From positions 1 to 64,000 of the forward strand of contig JAUYAO010000056.1 in NCBI GenBank assembly GCA_030692565.1: a stretch of 64,000 nt of DNA, read 5' to 3'. Of the stretch, positions 18,201 through 26,651 are shown piece by piece; position 1 is the stretch's first letter; each line of letters opens with the position of its first letter. The notes beneath the pieces were generated by a model. That model did not search any database. It was not told where the DNA came from and worked only from the letters and a program-made list of their open reading frames with translations. Position numbers and translations under genes: made by a program. The DNA is from Nitrospira sp. Its GTDB lineage: Bacteria > Nitrospirota > Nitrospiria > Nitrospirales > Nitrospiraceae.

Positions 18201-18350
18201 GGTGAGGATTTGGACCTGGACCGGCGTCAGATCCGGCATGGCGTCAATGGTGAGGTGGGTGAAGGACCACAGGCCCAGAGCGATCACGAGGATGATCGCC
18301 ACCAGAGTGAAGAAACGGTAGCGCAGCGAGAGGGTGAACAGCCGTTCCAT
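15228..18350 (-). CDS. czcA: CzcA/CusA-type heavy-metal RND efflux pump
   Basis: 1040 aa, full length, with twelve membrane segments and two large periplasmic loops. The TM4 proton-relay motif reads DFGLLVDGSVVMIDN. This has the DFG...DG form of divalent-cation pumps (Zn/Co/Cd, HME1-like) rather than the Cu/Ag CusA form, with D in place of the usual E. RND pumps export metal from periplasm or cytoplasm through a tripartite channel. The gene lies 1 bp behind the adaptor gene, with the outer-membrane factor gene first in the operon (C-B-A order). Confidence 0.93.
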   Translation of the reverse strand: MERLFTLSLRYRFFTLVAIILVIALGLWSFTHLTIDAMPDLTPVQVQILTRSPALGPVEVEQFITFPIEASLSGLPALRELRSVSRYGLSVVTVIFEDQTDIYRARQLVTERLTRAMERIPVEYGRPIVGPLTTGLGEVYQFTLKGNGYSPMALRTLLEWEIGMRLRAVPGVVEVNIWGGEPQQFQVIVDPAKLLSYKLSLRHVFEALERNNAIAGGGYIERQREQLLIRGEALATQVADLARIVVAHGSGGVPIYIADLAEVKEASALRIGAATAMGEGETVIGMVQMLAGENAQQVVERVKTRVREIEATLPPGVTIEPYYDRTLLVSKVIHTVRNNLLEGGLLVIAVLFLFLGDLRAGVIVASAIPLSMLIAFSGMMQAGLSGNLMSLGAIDFGLLVDGSVVMIDNILRRLAKKGVMSQEERLNEILAAGREVLRPMTLAVTIIILVYVPILALTGIEGKMFRPMALTVILALAGSLLLAVTVTPLLAFWFVRAQSGHEDTRLFGLLRRTYEPCLRWATARPAWVVTPAVSLFVVSLGLSAWLGIEFVPRLDEGDMAIQIWRLPSVSLSESVKNALDVERVLRKFPEVVQVVSRTGSPEVATDVMGVELSDVFVILKPQQEWTTAGTREDLIAKMKPAILDAVPGVGLGFTQPIEMRFNELIAGTRSDLAVKIFGPDLEVLKQQAEAVARALETVRGAADVKVEQVAGLPLLRVIVDREQIARYGLTADDVLTLVQTTRVGRVVGTVVQGPRRFDLVVRLADSASADPASLGNLLIPTGQGELVPLSRVAAIRVDTGPAQISREHVQRRIVVENNIRGRDLGSFVAEAQRVVAREVSLPTGYELTWGGQFQHLQEATSRLAVVVPITLLLILGVLSVIFGAMRPALLIFLNVPLALSGGVLALWLRGLPLSISAVIGFIALFGIAVLNGVVLVSHIRQLEAEGLPTDEAVMQGAMDRLRPVLMTALVASLGFLPMAVATSMGAEVQRPLATVVIGGLITSTILTLLVIPALYGRIGEKRSNKLQGVEQTISGGSTDA

Positions 18351-18351
18351 T

Positions 18352-19530
18352 TTATTCTCCCTCTCCGGACCCGATGTGTTCTTTGAGTAGGACGTTCTTC
18401 AGATCAAAGACGCCGTCGATCACCACCTGCTCGCCCGCAGTCAGTCCTTTCTTCACTTCAACCCAACCCCCGCCCTCGCGGCCGGCTTCGATCGGCACGA
18501 ATACATACCCGGTCTCGCGCTGAACGAAGATCCCGCGCACGTTGTCCACCACCGTCAGGGCCGACAGGGGGACCGCCAAGGTTGGTGGACTCACGGTAGC
18601 CAACTGAACGTCCACATACTCCCGTGGCTTCAGGCTCTGCTGCTGGTTCGCGACCTCGAAGCGAACTCGAATCGTGCGGGTCGTCTCGTCCGCGACCGGC
18701 GCAAGATAGGTGAGCGGAGCCGTGACCGGCTCGCCGCCCTTTGGCAGGATCGTTCCCACATCGCCCTCCTTGAACTTTCGGGCCTGCTCGATCGGCAGAT
18801 TGGCAAAGACCCAGACTCGGCTCGTGTTCACGACTTCGAATAATGCGTTTCCCGGCGCCACACCCTGGCCGCGCACGGCATTCTGTGCGATGACCGTTCC
18901 AGCGATCGGCGATGTCAATGTATAGCGATGACTCTCCTCATGCTGGCCTCGCTCAAGCGCGGTCAGTTCCGCCATCGAGAGGCCCATGTTCAGGAGTTTT
19001 TCGCGGATATGCTGGTATCGTGCCTTTGTTTCCAAATATCGCCCCTTGTCTTCGATGAGCTTCCGCTCGGTCACGATGTCGTCGGCTCGCAACTTCTCCG
19101 TGCGCCGGAAGCTGTTCTCGGCGACATCGGCCTGCGCCTTCCCGACAAGGTATTCTTCGATGAGTTGATCGAGCTGCAAGCTGCCGATGGCCGCCAGTGG
19201 TTGACCTGGCTTGACTCGATCACCCAATTGGACGTGGATCGTTTCAACCTGCCCTTCGATACGTGAGGTGATCTTCGCCACCTGCTTCAAATCCAGTGCG
19301 ACCTCGCCGGGAGCCGTGACCACATCGGGAATCTGGTGCAGGGTGACGGATTCTGTTCGTAGGCGATCTCGGACGACGGAGGGCGGTTGGAGTCGGTGGG
19401 GGGCCGTCGTGCTAGTCTTCGACCCTGCGGCCGAAGGGTGTTTGGGCGGCTCTGTTCCTCGATCGCCACAACCTGCAAGAATCAGGATGATTGTAGCGAT
19501 CATTCCAGTTATCGGTGTTCGTGGTGTCAT
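18352..19530 (-). CDS. czcB: CzcB/CusB-type periplasmic adaptor lipoprotein
   Basis: 392 aa. The signal sequence has a lipobox (LILAGC, Cys about 21). A lipoyl half-motif (TSRIEGQVETIHVQLGDRVK), a helical hairpin (about 130-210), a second lipoyl half (TLTSPIAGTVIAQNAVRGQG) and beta-barrel/membrane-proximal domains follow. It connects the RND pump to the TolC-type channel. No CusF-like or His-rich metal-binding extension is present. It sits between czcC and czcA. Confidence 0.92.
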   Translation of the reverse strand: MTPRTPITGMIATIILILAGCGDRGTEPPKHPSAAGSKTSTTAPHRLQPPSVVRDRLRTESVTLHQIPDVVTAPGEVALDLKQVAKITSRIEGQVETIHVQLGDRVKPGQPLAAIGSLQLDQLIEEYLVGKAQADVAENSFRRTEKLRADDIVTERKLIEDKGRYLETKARYQHIREKLLNMGLSMAELTALERGQHEESHRYTLTSPIAGTVIAQNAVRGQGVAPGNALFEVVNTSRVWVFANLPIEQARKFKEGDVGTILPKGGEPVTAPLTYLAPVADETTRTIRVRFEVANQQQSLKPREYVDVQLATVSPPTLAVPLSALTVVDNVRGIFVQRETGYVFVPIEAGREGGGWVEVKKGLTAGEQVVIDGVFDLKNVLLKEHIGSGEGE

Positions 19531-19570
19531 TGGGATACTCCCGTCTCATCCATCGGCAACTGTGACGTAC

Positions 19571-20830
19571 TCATAGCGGCGCACCCAGGGATCGCTCCAA
19601 CCGGACGAAGGCGATTGAGAGATCCGCGCGCGCCTGGGCATATTCCAGCAGGGTCTGCCGGTAGACACGCTGGGCATCCAGCACATCCAACAAACTCGCC
19701 GCGCCCTGCCGGAAGCTAGTGCGGGCCACGGTCAAGGTCTGTTCCGCTTGTTTGAGCAAGCCGGTCTCAAAGACGTGAAGTTGATCCTGTGCCGTGCGGA
19801 CTTCTTGCACATGTTGAGTGATCGCTTGTTCCAACTCATTCTGGGCCCGCAGCCGCTCAGCCTCCGCGCGGTGTTTCGTGCCCAGGGCGGTCTCAATCTC
19901 CCCCTGCCGTCGATACCAGAGGGGGAGCGGCACGCTCAGCCCGGCGGTCATCGACTCATCGCCGGCTTCCCGGTGATATTGTCCTTGCACACTGATGTTG
20001 GGCACCCGGGATTCTCGCTCAAACCGCACGGTATGCTCGGCCTGCTCCGCGAGCTTGGTCAGACGCCGCAGGGAGGGGTGTTGCTCAAATGCCTGAGCGG
20101 TCAGACGATCCAGATCCAGTCCTTGTTTCGGAGACTGGAAGTCCCCTTGGATGGAGAACTGTTTTCCCAATGCACCGGCGGTAAGGGTATTGAGGCGGGT
20201 CTTTGCTACCAAGAAGGCATTCTGTGCGCGGGCGACGTCTTTCTGGGCCTTCTGTACCTCGACGCCGGCTTTCATCGTATCGAAGGAAGTCGCTTCGCCC
20301 GCCGCGACCCGTGCTTTCACCGTACGCAACACCTCTTCGACCGTGGTCACGTTCTGCGCGGCGAGCTCAGCATCACGTTGGGCGAAGAGCAGCGAATAAA
20401 ATGCCACTTTGACATCGGCGAGGAGCGTCAGTCGGGTTTCTTCCAGCGCCGCACTGGCGCCAGCAACGCCGGCATTCGCGGCCTCTTGGCGGGCCTGCCG
20501 CTTGCCTGTCCATTCAAGCGGTTGTTCGACCGTCACGGTCCGTTCGGTGATGCGCACACCGGTGCTGGGGTCGCGAATGGCGCCGCGGCCGGCACTACCT
20601 GAGACCGACGGATTCGGGTAGGCCCCTGCCGCGATTTGTTGCCCGTGACTTTGTCTGACGAATCCCTCAGCGCCGGCCAGGGTCGGACTGCGCTCGATGG
20701 CCAAGGCCACGATGCTGTCGAGCGAGTAGGTGCCGGTGAGGGGATCGGCTGCCCACGCCGTTTCGGCTGTCTGGCTTAGACCGCTCACTCCGCATAACAG
20801 CACGAGAGAAACGAGTATACGAGTAATCAT
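19571..20830 (-). CDS. czcC: CzcC-type outer-membrane efflux channel (TolC family)
   Basis: 419 aa. The signal peptide (about 1-27, ending TAWAADP) is followed by two outer-membrane-efflux repeats with long helices (for example ARVAAGEATSFDTMKAGVEV and RTSFRQGAASLLDVLDAQRV). It forms the outer-membrane duct for the pump. The ATG has a strong RBS (GAGGAGG). It is the first gene of the czcCBA set, followed 40 bp later by the adaptor gene. Confidence 0.92.
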   Translation of the reverse strand: MITRILVSLVLLCGVSGLSQTAETAWAADPLTGTYSLDSIVALAIERSPTLAGAEGFVRQSHGQQIAAGAYPNPSVSGSAGRGAIRDPSTGVRITERTVTVEQPLEWTGKRQARQEAANAGVAGASAALEETRLTLLADVKVAFYSLLFAQRDAELAAQNVTTVEEVLRTVKARVAAGEATSFDTMKAGVEVQKAQKDVARAQNAFLVAKTRLNTLTAGALGKQFSIQGDFQSPKQGLDLDRLTAQAFEQHPSLRRLTKLAEQAEHTVRFERESRVPNISVQGQYHREAGDESMTAGLSVPLPLWYRRQGEIETALGTKHRAEAERLRAQNELEQAITQHVQEVRTAQDQLHVFETGLLKQAEQTLTVARTSFRQGAASLLDVLDAQRVYRQTLLEYAQARADLSIAFVRLERSLGAPL

Positions 20831-20928
20831 CTGAGCCTCCTCTGCTCAACAGATACCGGGCTCAACTCGTGAGGAGTGAGCCTGCAATGCCACGATGCCT
20901 GTGATGGCGTGGATTCGTACCGACGGAT

Positions 20929-21399
20929 TTAGAGAAGGAGTGAGGGGGGCGCACGGGAAGGGAACTGATGCACAAAGAGGGTGGACACCGGAATGGCAGC
21001 CAGGTCTTCTGCAGCTCGTTCGCGGCACTCTATGGTGGTGGTTTCTCCGATAGGCGGCACTATGGTCTGCACGAGAAGCGGCTTTAGATCTGTGCGATGG
21101 TGCGAGTCGGTGAGCAGCGAGAATCCCAACTCCGAATGCTCGAACCAGGTATGTGAAAGATGAACGGACTTGTCGGCAGCGGAGTGGGTCGACGCCTCGT
21201 GGATGTCGAACTCACCGTCGAGGTCGGCAGAAAATACGGTGTGCACGGTTCCGCTATGTATAGCTTCATCGTGACCTGAGTGCTCGGCAGATTCGGGATG
21301 TACGTGGAACAGAGGGACCGAGAGGACCCACAGCACGACCCACACCCGAATGATCATGGGCGCCAGCCGGTGCGTTAGGATATGAAGAACGTTACGCAT
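20929..21399 (-). CDS. His-rich exported protein, probable metal-resistance accessory
   Basis: 156 aa. An N-terminal hydrophobic segment (about 15-33) is followed by a region with many His, Asp and Glu residues (HVHPESAEHSGHDEAIHS; about 15 His in all), then a Pro-rich tail. It resembles the small His-rich proteins often encoded just ahead of czc/cus efflux operons, which may buffer periplasmic metal. It is likely the leader gene of the czcCBA operon; 98 bp separate it from czcC. The ATG follows GAGAGGA. Confidence 0.68.
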   Translation of the reverse strand: MRNVLHILTHRLAPMIIRVWVVLWVLSVPLFHVHPESAEHSGHDEAIHSGTVHTVFSADLDGEFDIHEASTHSAADKSVHLSHTWFEHSELGFSLLTDSHHRTDLKPLLVQTIVPPIGETTTIECRERAAEDLAAIPVSTLFVHQFPSRAPPSLLL

Positions 21400-21488
21400 C
21401 GTGTCCTCTCGTCTTCAAAACTACGCTATCACAATCGCGGTCCACTGTATATGCGATCTGTCGATCGATGGAAATGAAGTGTGCCTAT

Positions 21489-21584
21489 TCACGGTTCGGT
21501 GATGATGCGTCCGTTCGAGCGCTCTTCGCCTTCGCCCCATTCCGCGACGGCCTGTGCCATTTCGGCGAGGGGCCGAAGAGCGAA
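21489..21584 (-). pseudogene. Leftover 3' end of a second Lon-like protease gene
   Basis: Read on the minus strand, about 31 codons end in a stop at 21489 and give LAEMAQAVAEWGEGEER, then GRIITEP. This nearly duplicates the C-terminus of the intact Lon-like protease at 23624-26047 (LAEMALAVAEWGEGEER, GRIITEP). Flanking DNA on both sides is unrelated to that gene. The rest of the second copy is absent. It marks the right edge of the metal block. Confidence 0.75.
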
Positions 21585-21618
21585 TGGTGATGATGTTCGA
21601 TGCCGGTCAGTTCGTCGA

Positions 21619-22956
21619 TCAGTGAGTTCGGTCATCTATTGATTCAGTCAAGGCTCTCAGCGCGTCAGAGATTCGTACTTCGTAAGGAGCGGCTATTTCG
21701 AGTTCCCGCAACAAAGCAGGGAGTTCTGTTAGTTGCGCAGCGGCGCGGGTGCGGCTGGCGGCGAGGGATGGGAGCGGGGCGATGAGCTGGCCGTCGCGCA
21801 TGACCGGTTGGAGGAGGCCTTGTCCTTCGTGTCGATCCGTACTCGTCGTCAGCAGATCGTAGGCCCATTGCCCGTCGGCGGCGCGTTCCCGATAGACCTG
21901 TTTGCGTCCCGGCCAAGTGGCTTTGCCTTCGGACCGTTTGCGGCAGGGCCGACCGGCGTATTCCTGCAGTTTATAGGCGCAGTCCAGCGAAGGCGCATCG
22001 GCTGACGTCGTCATTGCCGTGCCGACGGCAAAGCAGTTGATCGGCGCGTGGCTTTGGATCAACTCTCTCAATCGGTGCTCATCGAGATTGCCGCTGGCCA
22101 GGATCGTTGCGTGCGGCAAGCCGCCCTCGTCCAGAATCTTTCTGACCTTCCTGGCATGCTCGGCAAGATCGCCGCTATCTAGTCGAATGCCTTTCACGGG
22201 GATGCCTTTGGCGAGGAGCGAGGGCGCGAGTGCCACGACTTTATGCGCAGCGGCTTCGGTGTCGTAGGTGTCGATCAGCAGCACGACGTTATCCGGCTGC
22301 GCCTGCGAGAAGTGGGTGAAGGACTCGGATTCGTCCTCGTGGGCTTGGACGAACGAATGGGCCATGGTGCCGAAAATGGGGAGGCCGAATGCTTTGCCTG
22401 CCAGGACGGTGGCGGTTCCGGCAAAGCCGGCGAGGTAGCTGGCGCGAGCGGCATAGAGACCGGCCTCGGCGCCGTGCGCGCGGCGAAGACCAAAGTCGAT
22501 GAGCGGCTTGCCCTCTGCGACCATGACCGAGCGCGCGGCTTTTGAGGCGATCATCGTCTGGAAGTTGAGCAGGTTCATGATGCGGGTTTCGACCAGTTGC
22601 GCTTGTGGCATGGGTGCGACGATGCGCAGAATCGGCTCGGTGGGAAAAAAGATTGTTCCTTCTGCCATCGCCTCAACCGATCCGGAGAAGCGCAGTGTTT
22701 CGAGATAGCGCAGGAGCGTCGGCGAGAGGCGGCCGGTCTGTGCGAGCCAGGCGATGTCGTCGGAGGTGAAGCGTAAGGTGGAAAGATAATCCACGACCTG
22801 CGGGAGTCCGGCAGCCATGAGGAAATTGCGATGGGGCGGCAGGCGGCGGACGAAGAATTCGAAGACGGCCGGTTTCTCCATCCCCTGCTCCAGATAGGCT
22901 TGGGCCATCGTCAACTGGTACAGGTCCGTTAGGAGTGCGTGGTTGGATGGATTCAT
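21619..22956 (-). CDS. pncB: Nicotinate phosphoribosyltransferase
   Basis: 445 aa from the ATG at 22956 (MNPSNHALLTDLYQLTMAQA), which overlaps the nicotinamidase stop as ATGA; a longer open frame to 23121 is antisense noise. It converts nicotinate and PRPP to nicotinate mononucleotide in NAD salvage. Visible: N-terminal DLYQLTMAQAYL and VFEFFVRRLP, a GTMAHSFVQAH motif with the conserved His, and GIRLDSGDLAEHARKVR in the PRT core. Third gene of an operon with the nicotinamidase and Lon-like protease. Confidence 0.93.
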   Translation of the reverse strand: MNPSNHALLTDLYQLTMAQAYLEQGMEKPAVFEFFVRRLPPHRNFLMAAGLPQVVDYLSTLRFTSDDIAWLAQTGRLSPTLLRYLETLRFSGSVEAMAEGTIFFPTEPILRIVAPMPQAQLVETRIMNLLNFQTMIASKAARSVMVAEGKPLIDFGLRRAHGAEAGLYAARASYLAGFAGTATVLAGKAFGLPIFGTMAHSFVQAHEDESESFTHFSQAQPDNVVLLIDTYDTEAAAHKVVALAPSLLAKGIPVKGIRLDSGDLAEHARKVRKILDEGGLPHATILASGNLDEHRLRELIQSHAPINCFAVGTAMTTSADAPSLDCAYKLQEYAGRPCRKRSEGKATWPGRKQVYRERAADGQWAYDLLTTSTDRHEGQGLLQPVMRDGQLIAPLPSLAASRTRAAAQLTELPALLRELEIAAPYEVRISDALRALTESIDDRTH

Positions 22957-23627
22957 TGAGCGAGCTGTTCCAACCGGATGGGGACAGCGCCGCTGCGGAT
23001 CATTTCGTCGATCGCCCGCTGACCGTCTCCCGGTTGACGATTGACGGCGGCGATGCCGTCGAGCAGGAGGCAGGTCTCGTAGCCGAGTCTGCGCGCGTCT
23101 CTTACGCTGTAGAGCACGCAATAGTCGGTGGCCAGGCCGCCGATGAAGATACGCCGCACATGATCGCGCTGGAGCAGTTCATGCAGCGGCGTGTCTTCGA
23201 AGACCGAGTAGACGTCTTTGTCCGGTGTGGTGGCTTTGTAAATCGTCTCGACGGTCGATGGGATTGGGAACTGCGTGGGTGCCAGCGAGCCGGGCGTATC
23301 TGCCACGCAGTGCACGGGCCAGGGGCCGCCTTGTTCTCTGAACGAACAATGGCGCGGCGGATGCCAATCGCGCGAGAAAATGATTGGGAGGCGGCGTGTC
23401 ACGAAACGGTCGCAATAGTGGCGCAGAACCGGCAGGAGCCCGTCGCCTCCGGCAATGCCGAGTGCGCCGCCGGGAAGAAAATCATTCTGCAGGTCCACGA
23501 CCAACAGCGCATCGCCCGGCGCGAGGACGACATGGTTAGACGATGGAGTTGCCGGATGGGTCGAGAGCAGCGTCATGGGTATTCCCGCTAAGCAGGCGGT
23601 CAGGCCAGTGGAGTCTCGGTTGCTCAC
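22953..23627 (-). CDS. pncA: Nicotinamidase (isochorismatase-like hydrolase)
   Basis: 224 aa from a GTG at 23627 that overlaps the Lon-like gene stop (GTGA); an internal ATG at codon 18 is an alternative. It hydrolyses nicotinamide to nicotinate. Catalytic triad: Asp in LLVVDLQNDFL, Lys in YKATTPDKD, Cys in GLATDYCVLYS; metal-site DWHPPRH. It feeds pncB immediately downstream. Co-expression with a protease and a hibernation factor suggests NAD recycling during stress. Confidence 0.93.
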   Translation of the reverse strand: MSNRDSTGLTACLAGIPMTLLSTHPATPSSNHVVLAPGDALLVVDLQNDFLPGGALGIAGGDGLLPVLRHYCDRFVTRRLPIIFSRDWHPPRHCSFREQGGPWPVHCVADTPGSLAPTQFPIPSTVETIYKATTPDKDVYSVFEDTPLHELLQRDHVRRIFIGGLATDYCVLYSVRDARRLGYETCLLLDGIAAVNRQPGDGQRAIDEMIRSGAVPIRLEQLAQ

Positions 23628-26047
23628 GGTTCCGTGATGATCCGTCCGCCGGGTCGTTCCTCGCCTTCACCCCATTCCGCCACGGCCAGGGCCATTTCGG
23701 CGAGGCGTTGAGCGGCACGGCCAAACACCGTGTCGGGAGGATAGTCCCCGTCGATACCGCGTTCTCCGGCCGTCACGCCGGTGAGCAATTCAATGGCCTC
23801 TTCCAGCGTGTTCACCGCGTAGACGGTGAACTGTCCCGATTCCACCGCTTCGACTACATCGCGGCGAAGCGCGAGATGTTTCGTATTACGCGCCGGAATG
23901 ATCACGCCCTGTTTGCCGGTGAGGCCGCGCCGTGAACAGGATTCAAGAAATCCTTCGATTTTCTCGTTGACGCCGCCGATAGGCTGGACTTCGCCCAATT
24001 GGTTGACGGATCCGGTAACGGCAAGATATTGCCGGATCGGCAGATCGGCCAGGCTGGACAAAATTGCGGTCAACTCGGCGACAGCGGCGCTGTCTCCTTC
24101 AATCTCGGAGTAGGTTTGTTCGAAGGTCAAGGACGCGCTCATGGCGAAGGGGTGTAGTCCGGCGAACTTGCCGGCCAGATAGCCGGCGATGGTCATGACG
24201 CCCTTGCTGTGGATGTTGCCGGCGAGTTCCGCTTCCCGTTGCACATCGATGACGCCTTTGGTGCCGACATAGGTGCGCGCCGTTATGCGGGTGGGGCGGC
24301 CGAACGCATAGTCGCCGAGTTCATGGACGGAGAGACCATTCACCTGGCCGACGCTCTCGCCGTCGAGATCGACCATCAGGGTACCTTCTTTGATTTCGTC
24401 CTGGATCCAATGTTCGGCCAGATTCGACCGGTGGCGTTTGTGCGCGATGGCCGCGTCCACATCTCCGCGCGTCACAAACGAATGACCTTCTTTCCTGGCC
24501 CAGTAGCCGGCCTCGCGGATGAGGTCGCTCACGAGGCTGAATCGCAGTGACAGACGGTCGTGCCGATCGGCAAAGCGGAAGGCTTGCCGAATCACTTCGG
24601 CGACCGCATCGGCGCCAAAGTGCGGCAGCCCTTCTTCGCGGCAGAGCTTTGCGATGAAGCGGGCGTACTGGCGATCCTGCCGTTCGCTTCGGACCACTTC
24701 CGTGTCGAAGTCCGCCTTCACTTTAAAGAGCTTGGCAAAGTCCTCTTCGTAGGCCTGGAGCAGGTGGTAGATCATGGGCGGCCCGACCATGATGATTTTC
24801 ACCGTGACGGGGATGGCTTGCGGCCGGAGGCCGGCGGTGGAGAAACCATAGAATTCGGCGGGGTCTTCGATTTTCACTTCAGCCGTTTTGATGACTCGCT
24901 TCAGCGCGTCCCAGGAAAAGGGTTGATGCAACATGTCCAGCGCGTTCACGATCAGGTAGCCGCCGTTGGCTTGGAGGACGGCGCCGGCACGGATTTCAGT
25001 GAAATCCGTGTACATGACGCCCATATGGGCGCGGCGTTCGATTTTGCCGATCAGGTTGGTGTAAGTCGGGTGCGATTCGTCGATGACGGGCGCGCCGCCG
25101 GTCGAGTCATGCTCGACGATGAGATTCACGAGATAGCGGGTCATGTCAGGCCGACGGAGTTCCAAGCCGGGAATGGGTAATGCCGGTCCTTCATGGGGAA
25201 GAAAGTCTTTGTAATGGTGGATGACGTTGTCTTTCACTCGCTCGAGATAGGCGGAGACCGCCGGTAGACTCTGGTAGGACCGCAGTAAGGTCTCATACCG
25301 GCCTTCGAGCACGTTGGTCACCACCTGGTGATCGAGGTGGCGGAGCTGGTGCTCCATTTCTTTATCGAGTCCGTGGAGGCGCACATGAAAGTCACGGATC
25401 TCGCCTTCGAGGGCGAGCCGGCGTTCGGTGAGGTCCCGTTGCTCTGATTCGGTCATGGCCTCCATGGCTTCGTCGGTCATGGGATGTCCGTCTTTGAGCG
25501 GCACGAGTCCGAATCCCGCCGGCGTTTCGTCGAACCCGAACCCGCGGGCGAGACTCAACTTGGTGAGCTCTTGGAACAGCGTTTTCTTCTTGGCCTCAGT
25601 TTCGTCATGCAGCTTGGCTTTGCCGTCGAGGTACTTCTTGCTTTCGAACGCGGCAGGGATGTCACGCCGGAAGCTCTCGATGAACGTGGCCATGTCCCCT
25701 TTGAAGGCACCGCCTTGTCCGGCGGGAAACGAGAGACTGACCGGCCGTGAGGGGTCCTGAAAATTGTTGACGTAGCACCAGTCGGAAGGAGCCTGGGCTG
25801 TCCGGGCCAGCCGTGTCACCATCTGACGGACTAGGGTGGCTTTCCCTGTGCCGACCGGGCCGGAGACGTACAGATTGAACCCCGGGCTCTTCATCGAGAG
25901 ACCGAACTCCAGCGCTTCGACCGCCCGTTCCTGGCCGATAATATCGGTGAGCGGTTCGAGTTCGCTCGTGTCTTCGAACCCTAACTGCGCGGGATCGACT
26001 GTGGGCGACAGCATCGAAACGGGAACTCTAAATTTGTCCGTGCTCAT
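23624..26047 (-). CDS. Lon-like ATP-dependent protease (COG1067/AAA_32 type)
   Basis: 807 aa. Walker A is GPVGTGKATL (about 63-72, with Ala after the Lys where Thr/Ser is usual), in an N-terminal AAA region interrupted by a long helical insert. The Lon proteolytic domain at the C-terminus has the serine motif EGDSAAVAEL and the lysine motif GGVNEKIEGF. It differs from classical LonA in lacking its N-terminal domain. Its ATG directly follows the stop of the hibernation-factor fusion gene without a gap, so the two are coupled. Degradation of stress-damaged or stalled proteins is the likely job. Confidence 0.9.
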   Translation of the reverse strand: MSTDKFRVPVSMLSPTVDPAQLGFEDTSELEPLTDIIGQERAVEALEFGLSMKSPGFNLYVSGPVGTGKATLVRQMVTRLARTAQAPSDWCYVNNFQDPSRPVSLSFPAGQGGAFKGDMATFIESFRRDIPAAFESKKYLDGKAKLHDETEAKKKTLFQELTKLSLARGFGFDETPAGFGLVPLKDGHPMTDEAMEAMTESEQRDLTERRLALEGEIRDFHVRLHGLDKEMEHQLRHLDHQVVTNVLEGRYETLLRSYQSLPAVSAYLERVKDNVIHHYKDFLPHEGPALPIPGLELRRPDMTRYLVNLIVEHDSTGGAPVIDESHPTYTNLIGKIERRAHMGVMYTDFTEIRAGAVLQANGGYLIVNALDMLHQPFSWDALKRVIKTAEVKIEDPAEFYGFSTAGLRPQAIPVTVKIIMVGPPMIYHLLQAYEEDFAKLFKVKADFDTEVVRSERQDRQYARFIAKLCREEGLPHFGADAVAEVIRQAFRFADRHDRLSLRFSLVSDLIREAGYWARKEGHSFVTRGDVDAAIAHKRHRSNLAEHWIQDEIKEGTLMVDLDGESVGQVNGLSVHELGDYAFGRPTRITARTYVGTKGVIDVQREAELAGNIHSKGVMTIAGYLAGKFAGLHPFAMSASLTFEQTYSEIEGDSAAVAELTAILSSLADLPIRQYLAVTGSVNQLGEVQPIGGVNEKIEGFLESCSRRGLTGKQGVIIPARNTKHLALRRDVVEAVESGQFTVYAVNTLEEAIELLTGVTAGERGIDGDYPPDTVFGRAAQRLAEMALAVAEWGEGEERPGGRIITEP

Positions 26048-26602
26048 CTACACTGCTTTCGTTGCGACCACCGGAGGTGGCTGTACGGTTGTGGCCTGGG
26101 GGCCTTTCTTGCCTTGCTCCACTCCGAACACCACTTCTGTTCCGTCTTCGAGCTGCTCAAACGTGAGGCTGTGAAGTGCATTCGCATGAAAATACACTTC
26201 CCCGCCGCCCTCCTGGAGGATGAACCCATAGCCCTCCTTCGGGAAGAGCTTGCAGATCACTCCGCGATTAGGCGGAACAGGTGAGAGGCGTACTTCGGTC
26301 TGTGCGCGTTTCTCACGAAACTTCCGCAGTTCAATCGTCACGGCTTCAAAGGCGCTCCGGATGGCTTCTTCGAATGTCTTATCCTCCTTCCGGGCCGTCA
26401 AAGTATGCCGACCGGGTAGCGTGACGACCACGAGCGCCTCGGCGACATGGTCCTGCTTTTTGTGATGGCGGTTCTTTGTCAGCGTGACACGACCGTGTGT
26501 GAGGTCATCATGACCCCGCCGGAGATCCTCGATGCGCGCTTCGATTTCTGTCTTCCAACGGGGCGTCATCTCAACATTGCGGCTTTGGATTTCTAAGTCC
26601 AT
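26048..26602 (-). CDS. Ribosome hibernation factor (HPF/RaiA) fused to a cold-shock domain
   Basis: 184 aa. Residues about 1-105 have the HPF/RaiA pattern (RNVEMTPRWKTEIEARIEDL, then VVVTLPGRHTLTARKEDKTF). Residues about 110-170 are a cold-shock domain (RGVICKLFPKEGYGFILQEG, VYFHANAL). HPF proteins silence 70S ribosomes in stationary phase; the cold-shock domain would add RNA binding. RBS AAAGGAGGG precedes the ATG. It is first gene of the operon with the Lon-like protease, nicotinamidase and pncB. Confidence 0.92.
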   Translation of the reverse strand: MDLEIQSRNVEMTPRWKTEIEARIEDLRRGHDDLTHGRVTLTKNRHHKKQDHVAEALVVVTLPGRHTLTARKEDKTFEEAIRSAFEAVTIELRKFREKRAQTEVRLSPVPPNRGVICKLFPKEGYGFILQEGGGEVYFHANALHSLTFEQLEDGTEVVFGVEQGKKGPQATTVQPPPVVATKAV

Positions 26603-26636
26603 CTGGTGCCCTCCTTTTCTTCAGTTCTAACTATCA

Positions 26637-26651
26637 GCAAGCAGGATGCCG
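26637..26651 (-). promoter_or_regulatory. Candidate sigma-54 promoter for the HPF-Lon-NAD salvage operon
   Basis: The minus strand reads CGGCATCCTGCTTGCT, with GGCA at -24 and TTGC at -12 at exact spacing (only the first T differs). The predicted start, near 26625, gives a leader of about 22 nt containing the AAAGGAGGG ribosome-binding site. Confidence 0.55.
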
